64,000 nucleotides of DNA from Aliiglaciecola sp. M165 (GCF_007197995.1 NZ_VKKH01000009.1:248001-312000), one strand, 5' to 3'; positions 19,599 through 26,897 are shown, numbered from the stretch's first letter. Made by a program: numbers and translations. Notes: a model not told the origin generated them from the sequence alone.

Positions 19599-20318
19599 AT
19601 GCTCCTTTCTCACTACTTACCCAAGATACTAACAGCCCTCTTTGGAGGGCTTTTTATCTTTGCGGGTATTTATACCTTTGGTGAGCCTCTTTTATTCGAT
19701 CGACTTTTTATTTGTATTCTTATCTTTACTGCAGTGATATGCCGAAAAAACATTAATGTTTTGGGTGTGGTAGTAATTTTGGTCGCTCAACGCCTTGTAG
19801 AAGAAACAGCATGGTCGATCAGCGAGTTAGAATACAAAGACATAATTAAGGCAGCGTTTTACTTCTTCGCTATCGCTATTTACTGGAAAGTAAAATATGA
19901 CAACGCATCCAGAATTCTGCTGATTGCCCTCTTTGCAGCTATTGCGTCCGAGTTTTATTGGATATATACCAAGCAAAACGCACCAGAGATATACTGGTAT
20001 GCAGCTCATGCTGGGTTTTTCCTGTTCGCCAGGCATCTTTTTTTTATGAGAGTTGCGTACATGGAAGACCTTTTCCCCAATCGCAAGATCGATTCGATTA
20101 ATTTAGATTGGCAAATTTATAAACTGAGTGTCGTATTTGCTGCACTCCAACTCTTCATGGTTTTAGAATACGTGGCAAGAAGCGTATTTGGTCAAACACA
20201 TATAGAGTTTGTTTGGGTAACATACCCCTATATTAGCCAATTATGTTATACCTATCTGGTGTGGGTGATATTTTTCGAAAGTTACAAACTGCTCCTGCCA
20301 AAACTTCTCCGAGCATAA
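19599..20318 (+). CDS. Polytopic membrane protein of unknown family
   Basis: The 239-residue protein has about six to seven hydrophobic helices (for example LTALFGGLFIFAGIYTF, LFICILIFTAVIC, ILLIALFAAIASEFYWIY, near 10, 35 and 105, and a final one ending LVWVIFFES). Charged loops lie between them (VAYMEDLFPNRKIDSINLDW). No known family was recognised. It follows regulator 1 by 4 bp and ends 100 bp before the peptide array. Position suggests a sensor, transporter or immunity protein for the peptides, but nothing in the sequence proves this. Confidence 0.75.
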   Translation: MLLSHYLPKILTALFGGLFIFAGIYTFGEPLLFDRLFICILIFTAVICRKNINVLGVVVILVAQRLVEETAWSISELEYKDIIKAAFYFFAIAIYWKVKYDNASRILLIALFAAIASEFYWIYTKQNAPEIYWYAAHAGFFLFARHLFFMRVAYMEDLFPNRKIDSINLDWQIYKLSVVFAALQLFMVLEYVARSVFGQTHIEFVWVTYPYISQLCYTYLVWVIFFESYKLLLPKLLRA

Positions 20319-20360
20319 ACACTGCAAATTTGTTCAAAAAAAAAGCATACTAACACTATG

Positions 20361-20380
20361 ATGTGGATTGAAATCCACAT
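20361..20380. promoter_or_regulatory. Palindromic operator in front of the peptide array
   Basis: ATGTGGATTGAAATCCACAT is a near-perfect palindrome (9-bp arms). It lies 38 bp upstream of the first peptide ATG, overlapping a plausible -10 element TATGAT at 20358-20363. The TGTGGA-N6-TCCACA core recurs at 21293-21310 in front of the second HTH gene. Confidence 0.7.
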
Positions 20381-20417
20381 TCTCGATTATTAAACGTTAC
20401 AAAAAATAGGATCTCAT

Positions 20418-20576
20418 ATGAAAACTAATAGAGCGACTAAAGCAATAATCGTGTCGTTATTTCTATCAACAGCGGTAGTTGCAACAACAGCGCAAGCCGG
20501 CTCTAAACAAAAACCTAAGGTAGCAGAAGTGCAGATTGCGTGGTATCAACCAGTTCTAGACTTTTTTAACTTTTAA
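20418..20576 (+). CDS. Small secreted peptide, array copy 1
   Basis: This is a 52-residue precursor: a basic start (MKTNRATK), a hydrophobic core (AIIVSLFLSTAVVATT) and the AQA signal-peptidase site, then a mature part of 25 residues. The mature part begins GSKQKPK and ends AWYQPVLDFFNF: a cationic head and an aromatic, hydrophobic tail. It has no cysteine and no double-glycine leader. It is the first of four copies spaced exactly 192 bp apart; its first codons differ from the others (NRATK versus KTVTK). AGGATCTC precedes the ATG. Family not recognised; a signal or an antimicrobial peptide is possible. Confidence 0.8.
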   Translation: MKTNRATKAIIVSLFLSTAVVATTAQAGSKQKPKVAEVQIAWYQPVLDFFNF

Positions 20577-20609
20577 TCAAAATTGGCTAAGCACCAAAAA
20601 GGAAAAATT

Positions 20610-20768
20610 ATGAAAACTAAAACTGTCACCAGAGCAATAATCGTGTCGTTATTTCTATCAACAGCGGTAGTTGCAACAACAGCGCAAGCTGGCTCTAAAC
20701 AAAAACCTAAGGTAGCAGAATTACAGATTGCGTGGTATCAACCTGTTCTAGACTTTTTTAACTTTTAA
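20610..20768 (+). CDS. Small secreted peptide, array copy 2
   Basis: This 52-residue copy starts MKTKTVTRAII after a good ribosome binding site (AAAAAGGAAAAATT). The signal peptide ends TTAQA. The mature part is identical to copy 1 except for one conservative Val-to-Leu change (AELQ instead of AEVQ). Codon for Pro in YQP is CCT here versus CCA in the other copies, a silent change. A 33-base spacer with its own ribosome binding site separates it from copy 1, so each copy can be translated independently from one transcript. Confidence 0.82.
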   Translation: MKTKTVTRAIIVSLFLSTAVVATTAQAGSKQKPKVAELQIAWYQPVLDFFNF

Positions 20769-20801
20769 TCAAAATTAGCTAAGCACCAAAGAGGAAAAAT
20801 T

Positions 20802-20960
20802 ATGAAAACCAAAACTGTCACCAAAGCAATAATCTTGTCGCTATTTCTATCAACAGCGGTAGTTGCAACAGCAGCACAAGCCGGCTCTAAACAAAAACCT
20901 AAGGTAGCAGAAGTGCAGATTGCGTGGTATCAACCAGTTCTAGACTTTTTTAACTTTTAA
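20802..20960 (+). CDS. Small secreted peptide, array copy 3
   Basis: This 52-residue copy starts MKTKTVTKAIIL with GAGGAAAAATT upstream. Changes are confined to the signal peptide (AIILSLF; ATAAQA instead of ATTAQA); the mature 25 residues are identical to copies 1 and 4. It is too short for usual gene-finding cut-offs, and standard annotation may miss it. Confidence 0.82.
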   Translation: MKTKTVTKAIILSLFLSTAVVATAAQAGSKQKPKVAEVQIAWYQPVLDFFNF

Positions 20961-20993
20961 TCAAAATTGGCTAAGCACCAAAGAGGAAAAATT

Positions 20994-21152
20994 ATGAAAA
21001 CCAAAACTGTCACCAAAGCAATAATCGTGTCGCTATTTCTATCAACAGCGGCAGTTGCAACAACAGCGCAAGCTGGCTCTAAACAAAAACCTAAGGTAGC
21101 AGAAGTACAGATTGCGTGGTACCAACCAGTTTTAGATTTTTTTAATTTCTAA
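20994..21152 (+). CDS. Small secreted peptide, array copy 4
   Basis: This last copy has 52 residues and an Ala substitution in the signal peptide (STAAVATT). The mature part is identical in protein to copies 1 and 3, yet its last ten codons carry five silent differences from copy 3 (TAC, TTA, GAT, AAT, TTC for TAT, CTA, GAC, AAC, TTT). That pattern is what purifying selection on the peptide would leave. A hairpin at 21169-21193 follows the stop. Confidence 0.82.
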   Translation: MKTKTVTKAIIVSLFLSTAAVATTAQAGSKQKPKVAEVQIAWYQPVLDFFNF

Positions 21153-21168
21153 AATAAGTGTTTGTAGA

Positions 21169-21193
21169 AAGGTGCTTTTCTTCAAAGCACCTT
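21169..21193 (+). terminator. Hairpin after the peptide array
   Basis: AAGGTGCTTT at 21169-21178 pairs perfectly with AAAGCACCTT at 21184-21193 around TCTTC. Only CCCT follows, so there is no classical U-tract; it may end or stabilise the array transcript. The rest of 21194-21290 contains no gene but does contain one degenerate dispersed motif, TAGACACCCGAC, at 21216-21227. Confidence 0.55.
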
Positions 21194-21292
21194 CCCTAAA
21201 CTCGTCTCGTAAAAATAGACACCCGACTATTAAGAAATTTATTTACCCTGAAAAAACAATACGTTAGCGTTTCCGAGAGATTTTTTACTCTT

Positions 21293-21310
21293 TGTGGAAC
21301 TCAATCCACA
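21293..21310. promoter_or_regulatory. Second copy of the TGTGGA-N6-TCCACA operator
   Basis: TGTGGAACTCAATCCACA shares both 6-bp arms and the 6-bp spacing with the site at 20362-20379. It lies about 105 bp upstream of the second HTH gene, just before TACACTATGG, a possible -10 region. Confidence 0.68.
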
Positions 21311-21414
21311 TCCACTTGCTTACACTATGGGTGAAAATTAAACAGGCAGGTGGGTAAAAACGCCGTTATTCCATTGGCCTGTTGCAGTAATAAAAATAAA
21401 TGGAGTAGGAACCT

Positions 21415-21669
21415 ATGTATATTACAGGTAGCGATTTAAGAAAAATGCGCTTAGAGGCAGGTCTCACAACTGTGCAAATGGCTAAACTAGCTGAGGTAAA
21501 AACCAGAAAGACTTACGAAAACTGGGAAAAAAATATTGGTAGCCCGAGCATGAATCAATTTATTGCCATGTGCACAGGATGTCAGTTTAATTCTTCGGCT
21601 ATAGTGCAAATGGCAATGGAGCGCTCAGACATAAGCCAGCAAATGAACTTAGAGAACGCGGCAGTTTAA
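21415..21669 (+). CDS. HTH regulator (regulator 2)
   Basis: This 84-residue protein is a compact helix-turn-helix domain: LRKMRLEAGLTTVQMAKLAEVKTRKTYENWEK (about 8-39), then SPSMNQFIAMCTGCQFN. The pattern is of the XRE/phage-repressor class. GGAGTAGGAA lies before the ATG. The palindrome TGTGGA-N6-TCCACA in its upstream region, shared with the peptide array, makes this protein or regulator 1 the best candidate to bind it. Which regulator binds is not decided by the sequence. Confidence 0.75.
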   Translation: MYITGSDLRKMRLEAGLTTVQMAKLAEVKTRKTYENWEKNIGSPSMNQFIAMCTGCQFNSSAIVQMAMERSDISQQMNLENAAV

Positions 21670-21676
21670 ATCGCCT

Positions 21677-22129
21677 TCACGTTTTCAATTGCATAATCAG
21701 GCCGTTTTCACGGCCTGATTCAGTTGGATAGTAACCTTTTCTAATTTCAATTAATTGAAATCCATAGTTTTCATACAAACGAATTGCAACAAAATTCGAT
21801 TCTCGCACTTCCAACCACACCTCATTACAATGATTGACTTTGCACTGTGCCAAAAAGTGCTGCATTAATAACTTCGCATAGCCTTTACCGCGCTGACTAT
21901 CCTTTACACCAATGTCCATCAATGTGGCTTCGCCTGCTACCGCCAACCCGACGTAATATCCCACAACATCTTTGTATGAGTCGTTAGCGTGCATCTGAAA
22001 AGAAAAATACGGCGAGGATAAACAGTCGGCAAATACCGCCTCAGACCATGGATGTGAGTGGCAGGTTGTTTGGATTTGAAACGCCTCGGAATAACTGTGT
22101 TCCGATAGTTGTATGAAGGCAAATGTCAT
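21677..22129 (-). CDS. rimI: Ribosomal protein S18-alanine N-acetyltransferase
   Basis: The 150-residue GNAT acetyltransferase contains the acetyl-CoA loop QRGKGYAKLLMQ and the RimI-typical HPWSEAVFADCL and EVRESNFVAIRLYENYGF. It acetylates the N-terminal Ala of ribosomal protein S18. It lies 9 bp downstream of holD, the conserved holD-rimI operon. A perfect 10-bp stem (AATCAGGCCG/CGGCCTGATT, 21695-21720) lies within its last codons. Confidence 0.95.
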   Translation of the reverse strand: MTFAFIQLSEHSYSEAFQIQTTCHSHPWSEAVFADCLSSPYFSFQMHANDSYKDVVGYYVGLAVAGEATLMDIGVKDSQRGKGYAKLLMQHFLAQCKVNHCNEVWLEVRESNFVAIRLYENYGFQLIEIRKGYYPTESGRENGLIMQLKT

Positions 22130-22138
22130 AGCTTCGAA

Positions 22139-22636
22139 TTATCGCTGTACAGCGAGTACGTCCCATAACTGTTTTTTGACTTTGGGGTCCGTTAACTGGT
22201 CTGGCGAAAGCGTTTGCAACACGTTGTCAGTAAAATCGATGGTATTGGAGATCTGCCAGACAAATGAATAGTTTTTAAAATCATCCAAGGCTTGATCCGA
22301 CTTTACAAAGACAATTGTTTTGTCATCTGCTAGGTATTGAAGTAAATCTCTAATTATTCGTCGTTGTGCATGTGTTTCTTTAAAAAGCACCAATACACCG
22401 CCTTTAGCGTCGAATTTCGGAGTAGATATATGTTGTTTAAGCTTTTCCAAGCCTTTTTGTTTTTGCGCTTGTGATGGCTGTGATTCACCTGTTGCCATCT
22501 TTGTTGCAGAAGGTGTCACTGGGCGCAGCTCCTTAGCTTCTTCCTTGTCACCTTTTACTTGCCACGGGGTTATTCCCATGTGGGTTAACATGGCTTTTTG
22601 ATATCGACTTAAATTAAAGCTGCTTTTGTCTGTCAT
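22139..22636 (-). CDS. holD: DNA polymerase III psi subunit
   Basis: The 165-residue protein starts with a psi-like N-terminus (SRYQKAMLTHMGITPWQVK), which binds the chi subunit in E. coli. A polar linker follows, then a C-terminal alpha/beta region (GGVLVLFKETHAQRRIIRDLLQYL). It is somewhat longer than E. coli HolD (137 residues) because of the linker. Its position directly upstream of rimI supports the call. It couples the clamp-loader to single-strand binding protein through chi. Confidence 0.88.
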   Translation of the reverse strand: MTDKSSFNLSRYQKAMLTHMGITPWQVKGDKEEAKELRPVTPSATKMATGESQPSQAQKQKGLEKLKQHISTPKFDAKGGVLVLFKETHAQRRIIRDLLQYLADDKTIVFVKSDQALDDFKNYSFVWQISNTIDFTDNVLQTLSPDQLTDPKVKKQLWDVLAVQR

Positions 22637-22658
22637 AAGTTAAGGTTAACAGAAAGAG

Positions 22659-22735
22659 TGGCAGGGGTGGAGGGATTCGAACCCCCAACCGTCGGTTTTG
22701 GAGACCGCCGTTCTACCAATTGGAACTACACCCCT
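22659..22735 (-). tRNA. trpT: tRNA-Trp (CCA anticodon)
   Basis: Read on the minus strand, the acceptor arms AGGGGTG and CACCCCT pair. The D arm has AATTGG, the anticodon loop is CTCCAAA with anticodon CCA, and the T loop is GGTTCGAATCC. The 3' CCA is encoded (22659-22661). The cloverleaf is complete. It lies alone between holD and the thiamin kinase gene. Confidence 0.96.
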
Positions 22736-22825
22736 GTGGAAGAAGCCAGCATTATACTGATGACTGCAAAAAGGTAAAGTGCTTTGCAACGTGAATTTGT
22801 CGCCTAAATGACGCGCAAACGAGGT

Positions 22826-23623
22826 TTAGACAATGTCCTTTCCAACCGTTGATGCAGCCAGATACCACAGATCATTGGTGAGGGTGACTATCGGAAACTG
22901 CTTTTGACATTGTTCGAAAACGTAGCTTTCTTCTAAGCCACTAATATGCGCATATTGCTGTTGCAAGTACAAGGTCTGGTGAGCGTCCAGTTTGTTAATT
23001 AAGGCACAGGATGCGATATCAAAAAAACGATTCCCCAACGCTGCATATTCCCAGTCAAACACCAATGACGGCTTACCAACTGCCACATGCTCCATTGCAA
23101 GATCATTGTGGCACAACACTTGGTCTACTTTGTGAGTATCTATCCAGTCGGGCTTACAACGTGCAATCCGGTCGAGCCAGTCCTTATCATCACCCAATCC
23201 TGCGATATCGAGATAAAGTAACCAGTCTTTTGGTAAGTCAATGGATACTGCCATCGTTGGCAATTGATGAACTTCATTTAAAGTTTGCGCCAATGCTTTG
23301 ATTTTTTCATCGTATTCAATTTGCGCGGTTTTCAGTGAGGTATGCGCTGTCCAGGTTTCAACTTGGAAATCGTGTCCTTTAGACAAATAGAGAGGTCGCG
23401 CCGCCTTGTGGAAATCGGCAAGCTGTTGTTGATGCAGAAATAACGCTTGACGGTCCGTTGGAGCAATATGATTAAGTTCAAAGGTTTTTAAAAAATACCG
23501 ATGTTCTTGAGCAACCAGCTGATAACTTCGATTGACGGTTCCACCTTGAATTGGTTGCAAAGATATGTGTTTTCCAAACTGCTGGGAAGCGATTAGCTCG
23601 TCAATGATTTTTTGCTGTTTCAC
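22826..23623 (-). CDS. Thiamin kinase-like phosphotransferase (choline kinase/APH fold)
   Basis: The 265-residue protein has the kinase catalytic loop LCHNDLAMEHV and the Mg-binding VFDWEYAALGNRFFDIAS, as in ThiK/LicA-type kinases. GTG at 23621-23623 is taken as the start because GGGGAGGG lies just upstream; an ATG 30 bases further up has none. It is the last gene of the TPP-riboswitch operon (receptor, YkoF-like, PnuT-like, kinase). Thiamin phosphorylation is inferred from that context rather than shown by residues. It would trap imported thiamin inside the cell. Confidence 0.82.
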   Translation of the reverse strand: MKQQKIIDELIASQQFGKHISLQPIQGGTVNRSYQLVAQEHRYFLKTFELNHIAPTDRQALFLHQQQLADFHKAARPLYLSKGHDFQVETWTAHTSLKTAQIEYDEKIKALAQTLNEVHQLPTMAVSIDLPKDWLLYLDIAGLGDDKDWLDRIARCKPDWIDTHKVDQVLCHNDLAMEHVAVGKPSLVFDWEYAALGNRFFDIASCALINKLDAHQTLYLQQQYAHISGLEESYVFEQCQKQFPIVTLTNDLWYLAASTVGKDIV

Positions 23624-23703
23624 ACGCCCTCCCCTATGCAAGAACCCGCGCATAGATGTAAAAGATTAGCTTACAACAGCCCAAAAATCCAAGTGATAAG
23701 CAC

Positions 23704-24327
23704 TTAAACTAACTGTTGTTCTGGCGCTCCTTGCGTTTTGTAATCTCGCTTCCAATGACAATATCCATAAAACGCAAATATAAAGTAGCCAATAAACAAC
23801 ACCCCGGTAAGAAATAGTCCGTTGGTGAAGTACAGATAACAGGCAAACCCGTTTATTACGATCCAGAACAACCAGTTTTCCAACACTTTATTGGCCATCA
23901 AAAACGTCGCATAAACACTAAACACCGTAACCATTGCATCCAAATATAAGTCGGTTCCAGCCCAAGAAAATGTCACTAAATGACTTAAGGTGAAGCCACT
24001 GATGAGTAAAACAGGAACCGCAACAATGTGATAAATCAAAGGTAATGTAGAAACCGCTAACGTTTTACCCGAATCATCTTTACTCCAGCGCACCCAGCCA
24101 TACACTGCCATCACCAGGTAATAAACATTCAAAACACTGTTAAATGGCAGGTTAGACTCCCAAAACACATAAGCGTATAAAGAGGTACTTAATAATGCTG
24201 CAGGCCAACACAAGATATTTTGTCTGGCGGCCAACCAAGGGTACAACATTGAAAAAAGCACAGCGGCGATTTCAAGGAGCGATTGCTGCTGCCATTGAGC
24301 TAAAAGAGAACTGAAAATTTCGTCCAT
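23704..24327 (-). CDS. pnuT: PnuC-family transporter, probable thiamin permease (PnuT)
   Basis: The 207-residue protein has about seven membrane segments and the PnuC-family signature around NSVLNVYYLVMAVYGWVRW and ENWLFWIVINGFACYLYF. PnuC proteins facilitate entry of nicotinamide riboside; members encoded in TPP-riboswitch operons with thiamin kinases (PnuT) carry thiamin instead. The TPP riboswitch and adjacent kinase favour thiamin here. The gene lies 64 bp after the YkoF-like gene. Confidence 0.85.
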   Translation of the reverse strand: MDEIFSSLLAQWQQQSLLEIAAVLFSMLYPWLAARQNILCWPAALLSTSLYAYVFWESNLPFNSVLNVYYLVMAVYGWVRWSKDDSGKTLAVSTLPLIYHIVAVPVLLISGFTLSHLVTFSWAGTDLYLDAMVTVFSVYATFLMANKVLENWLFWIVINGFACYLYFTNGLFLTGVLFIGYFIFAFYGYCHWKRDYKTQGAPEQQLV

Positions 24328-24391
24328 TAAATCACTTGGTCCTGTATTGTACAGTGAATTTTATCGATGCCGTTAAACGGCCGACCAACGT

Positions 24392-24640
24392 TCATTCCAT
24401 CAAGTCGCCATTTAGAAACTTACAAACAAAAATCGCTTGCCCAACCTGTGCATAAGTGGCTTGCATTTCTTTGTTTAAAATTTGCATAAGCTCATTCATT
24501 TCACCGCTCACGACCGTGCTTGTAGAACCTGTCTGGGCGGTGATCCTATCGTACGTATTTATGCGCTCGATAAAGTCTTTTATTGGTCCAATATAAGCTT
24601 CTTTTAATGGATAAAGCGAGATCTCTACTACCAAGCGCAT
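24392..24640 (-). CDS. YkoF/MTH1187-like thiamin-binding protein
   Basis: The 82-residue protein has the YkoF-family pattern: VEISLYPL at the start, FIERINTY, then GSTSTVVSGEMNELMQIL. YkoF in Bacillus binds thiamin in a ferredoxin-like fold. It has no signal peptide, so it acts in the cytoplasm. AAAGGAA precedes its ATG. It starts 13 bp after the receptor stop. It may deliver thiamin to the kinase; that is an inference. Confidence 0.8.
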   Translation of the reverse strand: MRLVVEISLYPLKEAYIGPIKDFIERINTYDRITAQTGSTSTVVSGEMNELMQILNKEMQATYAQVGQAIFVCKFLNGDLME

Positions 24641-24652
24641 AAAAGATTCCTT

Positions 24653-26716
24653 TTAATAAGTTAGCGACGCTGTCAGACCAAACTGGCGGCCATCCCCTAA
24701 TTGCAGGTAGGGCTCAGGGAATGCATATTCGTCGCGGGGATCGTTGCTGAACCCTCCAAAGCCACGCACATAATGCTCCCTGTCAAATAAGTTTTTGCTC
24801 CACACCGAGAACGTCCATTCCTGCCATTCTAGACGCATTTGTGCATTCACTAACAGAGTGAACGGCGAGGTCACATTGTGACCGTCTGAAAAACGATATT
24901 GATCTTTACCATCAGCCTCGATTCTTATACTCAAACGGTCATTTAAATAGCCCGTCGCAGCCAAATGGAAGCTATGTTTTGGCGCCTGCGCTTGCTGTTG
25001 TTCGTCGACAACAGTTCCGTCTGCCAAGGTGTAATCTTCAAAGCTTGCTCTAAGATAGCCGTAGTTGGCACTGATAAGTAGGCTCTCACTGGGCTGCCAA
25101 TCAACTTCAACTTCAAGCCCTTTGTTAGTGCCAACATCCGCATTACCAATAATATCGATAAAATCTGGCGAGCCATCTTCACGAAGCTGTACATCAAAAT
25201 CACTTACCTGAGTATCTTGTCTGTCCATGTAAAACGCAGCGAATCGAACAAAAAGGGTATTATTTAGTCCGGTGCCTTTAACTCCAACCTCGTAGTTCCA
25301 GTTATATTCCGGCTTAAACAAACGATTTTCATTTGTTACCCGCTCGTCAGGATTGAACCCGCCGGCTTTGTAACCTCTTGATATGCTGGTATAAACTGCA
25401 GAATTTCCAATACTATACTTGAGTACAGCTTTTCCACCAACAAGGGTATCTTCAGTGCTTTGCGTAAAACCTGAGTTATCACTGTAGTCGATATCGAACT
25501 GATCAGCTCTTATTCCTAAACTAAGACTCAGTGTGTCACTAAGTTGGGTATCTGTTTGCGCATAAACGCCAACATTTGAGGGTTGGTAAACGCTGCTGAA
25601 AATACCATCAGCAAAGGTGTATTCTCTACGCAAAGTCTCTTCAATATCCCTGGCGAAAAAACCTGCCAACCATTGAGTTGAATTGTTAAACAGCAAAGCC
25701 TGATCATTAGAAAGTAAACGCATATCAATGCTGCTTAAATCTCGATCACGGAAATAATAGTCTGTAGAGCTGTATTCAAAGGGATGAAAGCCAACAAAAG
25801 TCCAATCTTCATCGTAACCGTAGACCAAGTCTGATGTTGCGTGATTGACAGAAATACTTAAATCAGCGTGATCTAAAGCAAAGTTTCCTTTAACTCCAAT
25901 AGCATGGGTTTCTTGGGTATCGACACCGGGTTCATCTGATTGGGTAATCCCGTCATTGTCTAGCGAAAACGCATCGTAGCCATTATCGATATCAAAATAC
26001 TGATAATTGAAGTCGATAGTTGCACGGTCAGACACAACATACTTTAGCTTTAGCCGAGCCGTCAATTCGTCAAGATTATCGGTATCTTCTCGATCTAAAA
26101 ATTGATTTTTAACAAAACCATCGCTTTTAAATTGGTTTATTGCGACGCGGTAAAACAGGTTATCGGTAATTTTGTCGCCGTAAGCAGCCCCTAGATTCCA
26201 GGTATCTTGCTGGGCAATGGTCGCGACAAATTTACTAGTTTGCTCAGCGTTTGCTTCAGTTGTTTTGATTTTAATCGTGCCAGCCATGCCTGCAGCACCA
26301 AATTCGGTTGCCTGTGGGCCTCGTAATATCTCTACTTGCTCAACGTCAAATAAGGTCGCTACACCTGCAATGCCGGAAAAATCAAAATCATCAACTAGTA
26401 AACCCACTGAAGGGTTAATAGGTTCAGCAAATTGACTGCGTTCACCTATGCCACGAATTTGTATAAAACGACCTCTGGAAGCGCCTGAGGCAAAATTAAT
26501 GTTTGCGCCGAGTGCTAGTATGTCTTCTAAGTAGAACGCTTGTCTCTGCTCGATTGTGTCCGCAGCAATCACACTGACACTAGCCGTGACATTTTGAATG
26601 TCATTGGCTCGAAAATCAGAGGAAACTGTAATCTTTTCGATATCGGCTGAATCATCAGCAACAACCTGCGATGATAAGATCAGAGCAGTGCATAAAGTTA
26701 AATATTTTATTGTCAT
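24653..26716 (-). CDS. TonB-dependent outer-membrane receptor, thiamin-regulated
   Basis: The 687-residue protein has a cleavable signal peptide (ending SSQVVADD), a TonB box IEKITVSSD near residue 25, a plug domain (NVTASVSVIAADTIEQR; QIRGIGERSQ; VEILRGPQATEFGAAGMAGTI) and a 22-strand-type barrel ending in LTASLTY. It is the first gene after a TPP riboswitch, followed by thiamin-binding, permease and kinase genes. So it very probably imports thiamin or its phosphates across the outer membrane. The substrate is inferred from regulation. Confidence 0.92.
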   Translation of the reverse strand: MTIKYLTLCTALILSSQVVADDSADIEKITVSSDFRANDIQNVTASVSVIAADTIEQRQAFYLEDILALGANINFASGASRGRFIQIRGIGERSQFAEPINPSVGLLVDDFDFSGIAGVATLFDVEQVEILRGPQATEFGAAGMAGTIKIKTTEANAEQTSKFVATIAQQDTWNLGAAYGDKITDNLFYRVAINQFKSDGFVKNQFLDREDTDNLDELTARLKLKYVVSDRATIDFNYQYFDIDNGYDAFSLDNDGITQSDEPGVDTQETHAIGVKGNFALDHADLSISVNHATSDLVYGYDEDWTFVGFHPFEYSSTDYYFRDRDLSSIDMRLLSNDQALLFNNSTQWLAGFFARDIEETLRREYTFADGIFSSVYQPSNVGVYAQTDTQLSDTLSLSLGIRADQFDIDYSDNSGFTQSTEDTLVGGKAVLKYSIGNSAVYTSISRGYKAGGFNPDERVTNENRLFKPEYNWNYEVGVKGTGLNNTLFVRFAAFYMDRQDTQVSDFDVQLREDGSPDFIDIIGNADVGTNKGLEVEVDWQPSESLLISANYGYLRASFEDYTLADGTVVDEQQQAQAPKHSFHLAATGYLNDRLSIRIEADGKDQYRFSDGHNVTSPFTLLVNAQMRLEWQEWTFSVWSKNLFDREHYVRGFGGFSNDPRDEYAFPEPYLQLGDGRQFGLTASLTY

Positions 26717-26789
26717 TAGGATCTCTTCTTAAACAAAATGAAAAGACCCGGTGTTACGGCAGGTAAGTGGAAAGCAATACGTTGTCTTT

Positions 26790-26872
26790 CATACCATTCC
26801 TACGCCGGTATTATCCGGATCAGGTCTAGGGTTCCCAAATTAATGGATCTCAGCAAGAGCACCCCTTGGTCG
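26790..26872 (-). promoter_or_regulatory. TPP riboswitch (THI element)
   Basis: Read on the minus strand, the conserved THI-box elements appear in order: GGGGTGC, GCTGAGA, AACCCTAGA, then ACCTGATCCGGATAATACC and GGCGTAGGAA. The aptamer starts about 70 bp upstream of the TonB receptor ATG and should lower expression of the four-gene operon when thiamin pyrophosphate is plentiful. No obvious terminator was seen between aptamer and ATG, so control may be at translation. Confidence 0.95.
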
Positions 26873-26897
26873 CGTTAATGGTCAGTTGCCATTAACG
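26873..26897 (-). promoter_or_regulatory. Hairpin just upstream of the TPP aptamer
   Basis: CGTTAATGG (26873-26881) pairs perfectly with CCATTAACG (26889-26897) around 7 bases, immediately 5' of the aptamer in the minus-strand transcript. It could be a leader stem-loop or a repressor site near the promoter. The rest of 26898-27054 holds no gene and presumably both divergent promoters. Confidence 0.45.

Larger units (their letters stand above)
20418..21152 (+). repeat. Four-unit 192-bp tandem gene repeat
   Basis: The ATG codons lie at 20418, 20610, 20802 and 20994, exactly 192 bp apart. Each unit is a 159-bp ORF plus a 33-bp spacer beginning TCAAAATT(G/A)GCTAAGCACC. Unit 1 differs most at its 5' end and unit 4 at its 3' end, as expected from unequal crossing-over in the middle units. 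Confidence 0.95.

Noticed and set aside
20418-21152. CRISPR-like direct repeat array
   Set aside because: Units are 192 bp, fully coding, with no short repeat/variable spacer structure.
20418-21152. Array peptides as double-glycine-leader microcins or lanthipeptides
   Set aside because: No GG leader, no cysteines, and no modification or ABC-export gene nearby; a Sec signal peptide with an AQA site is present instead.
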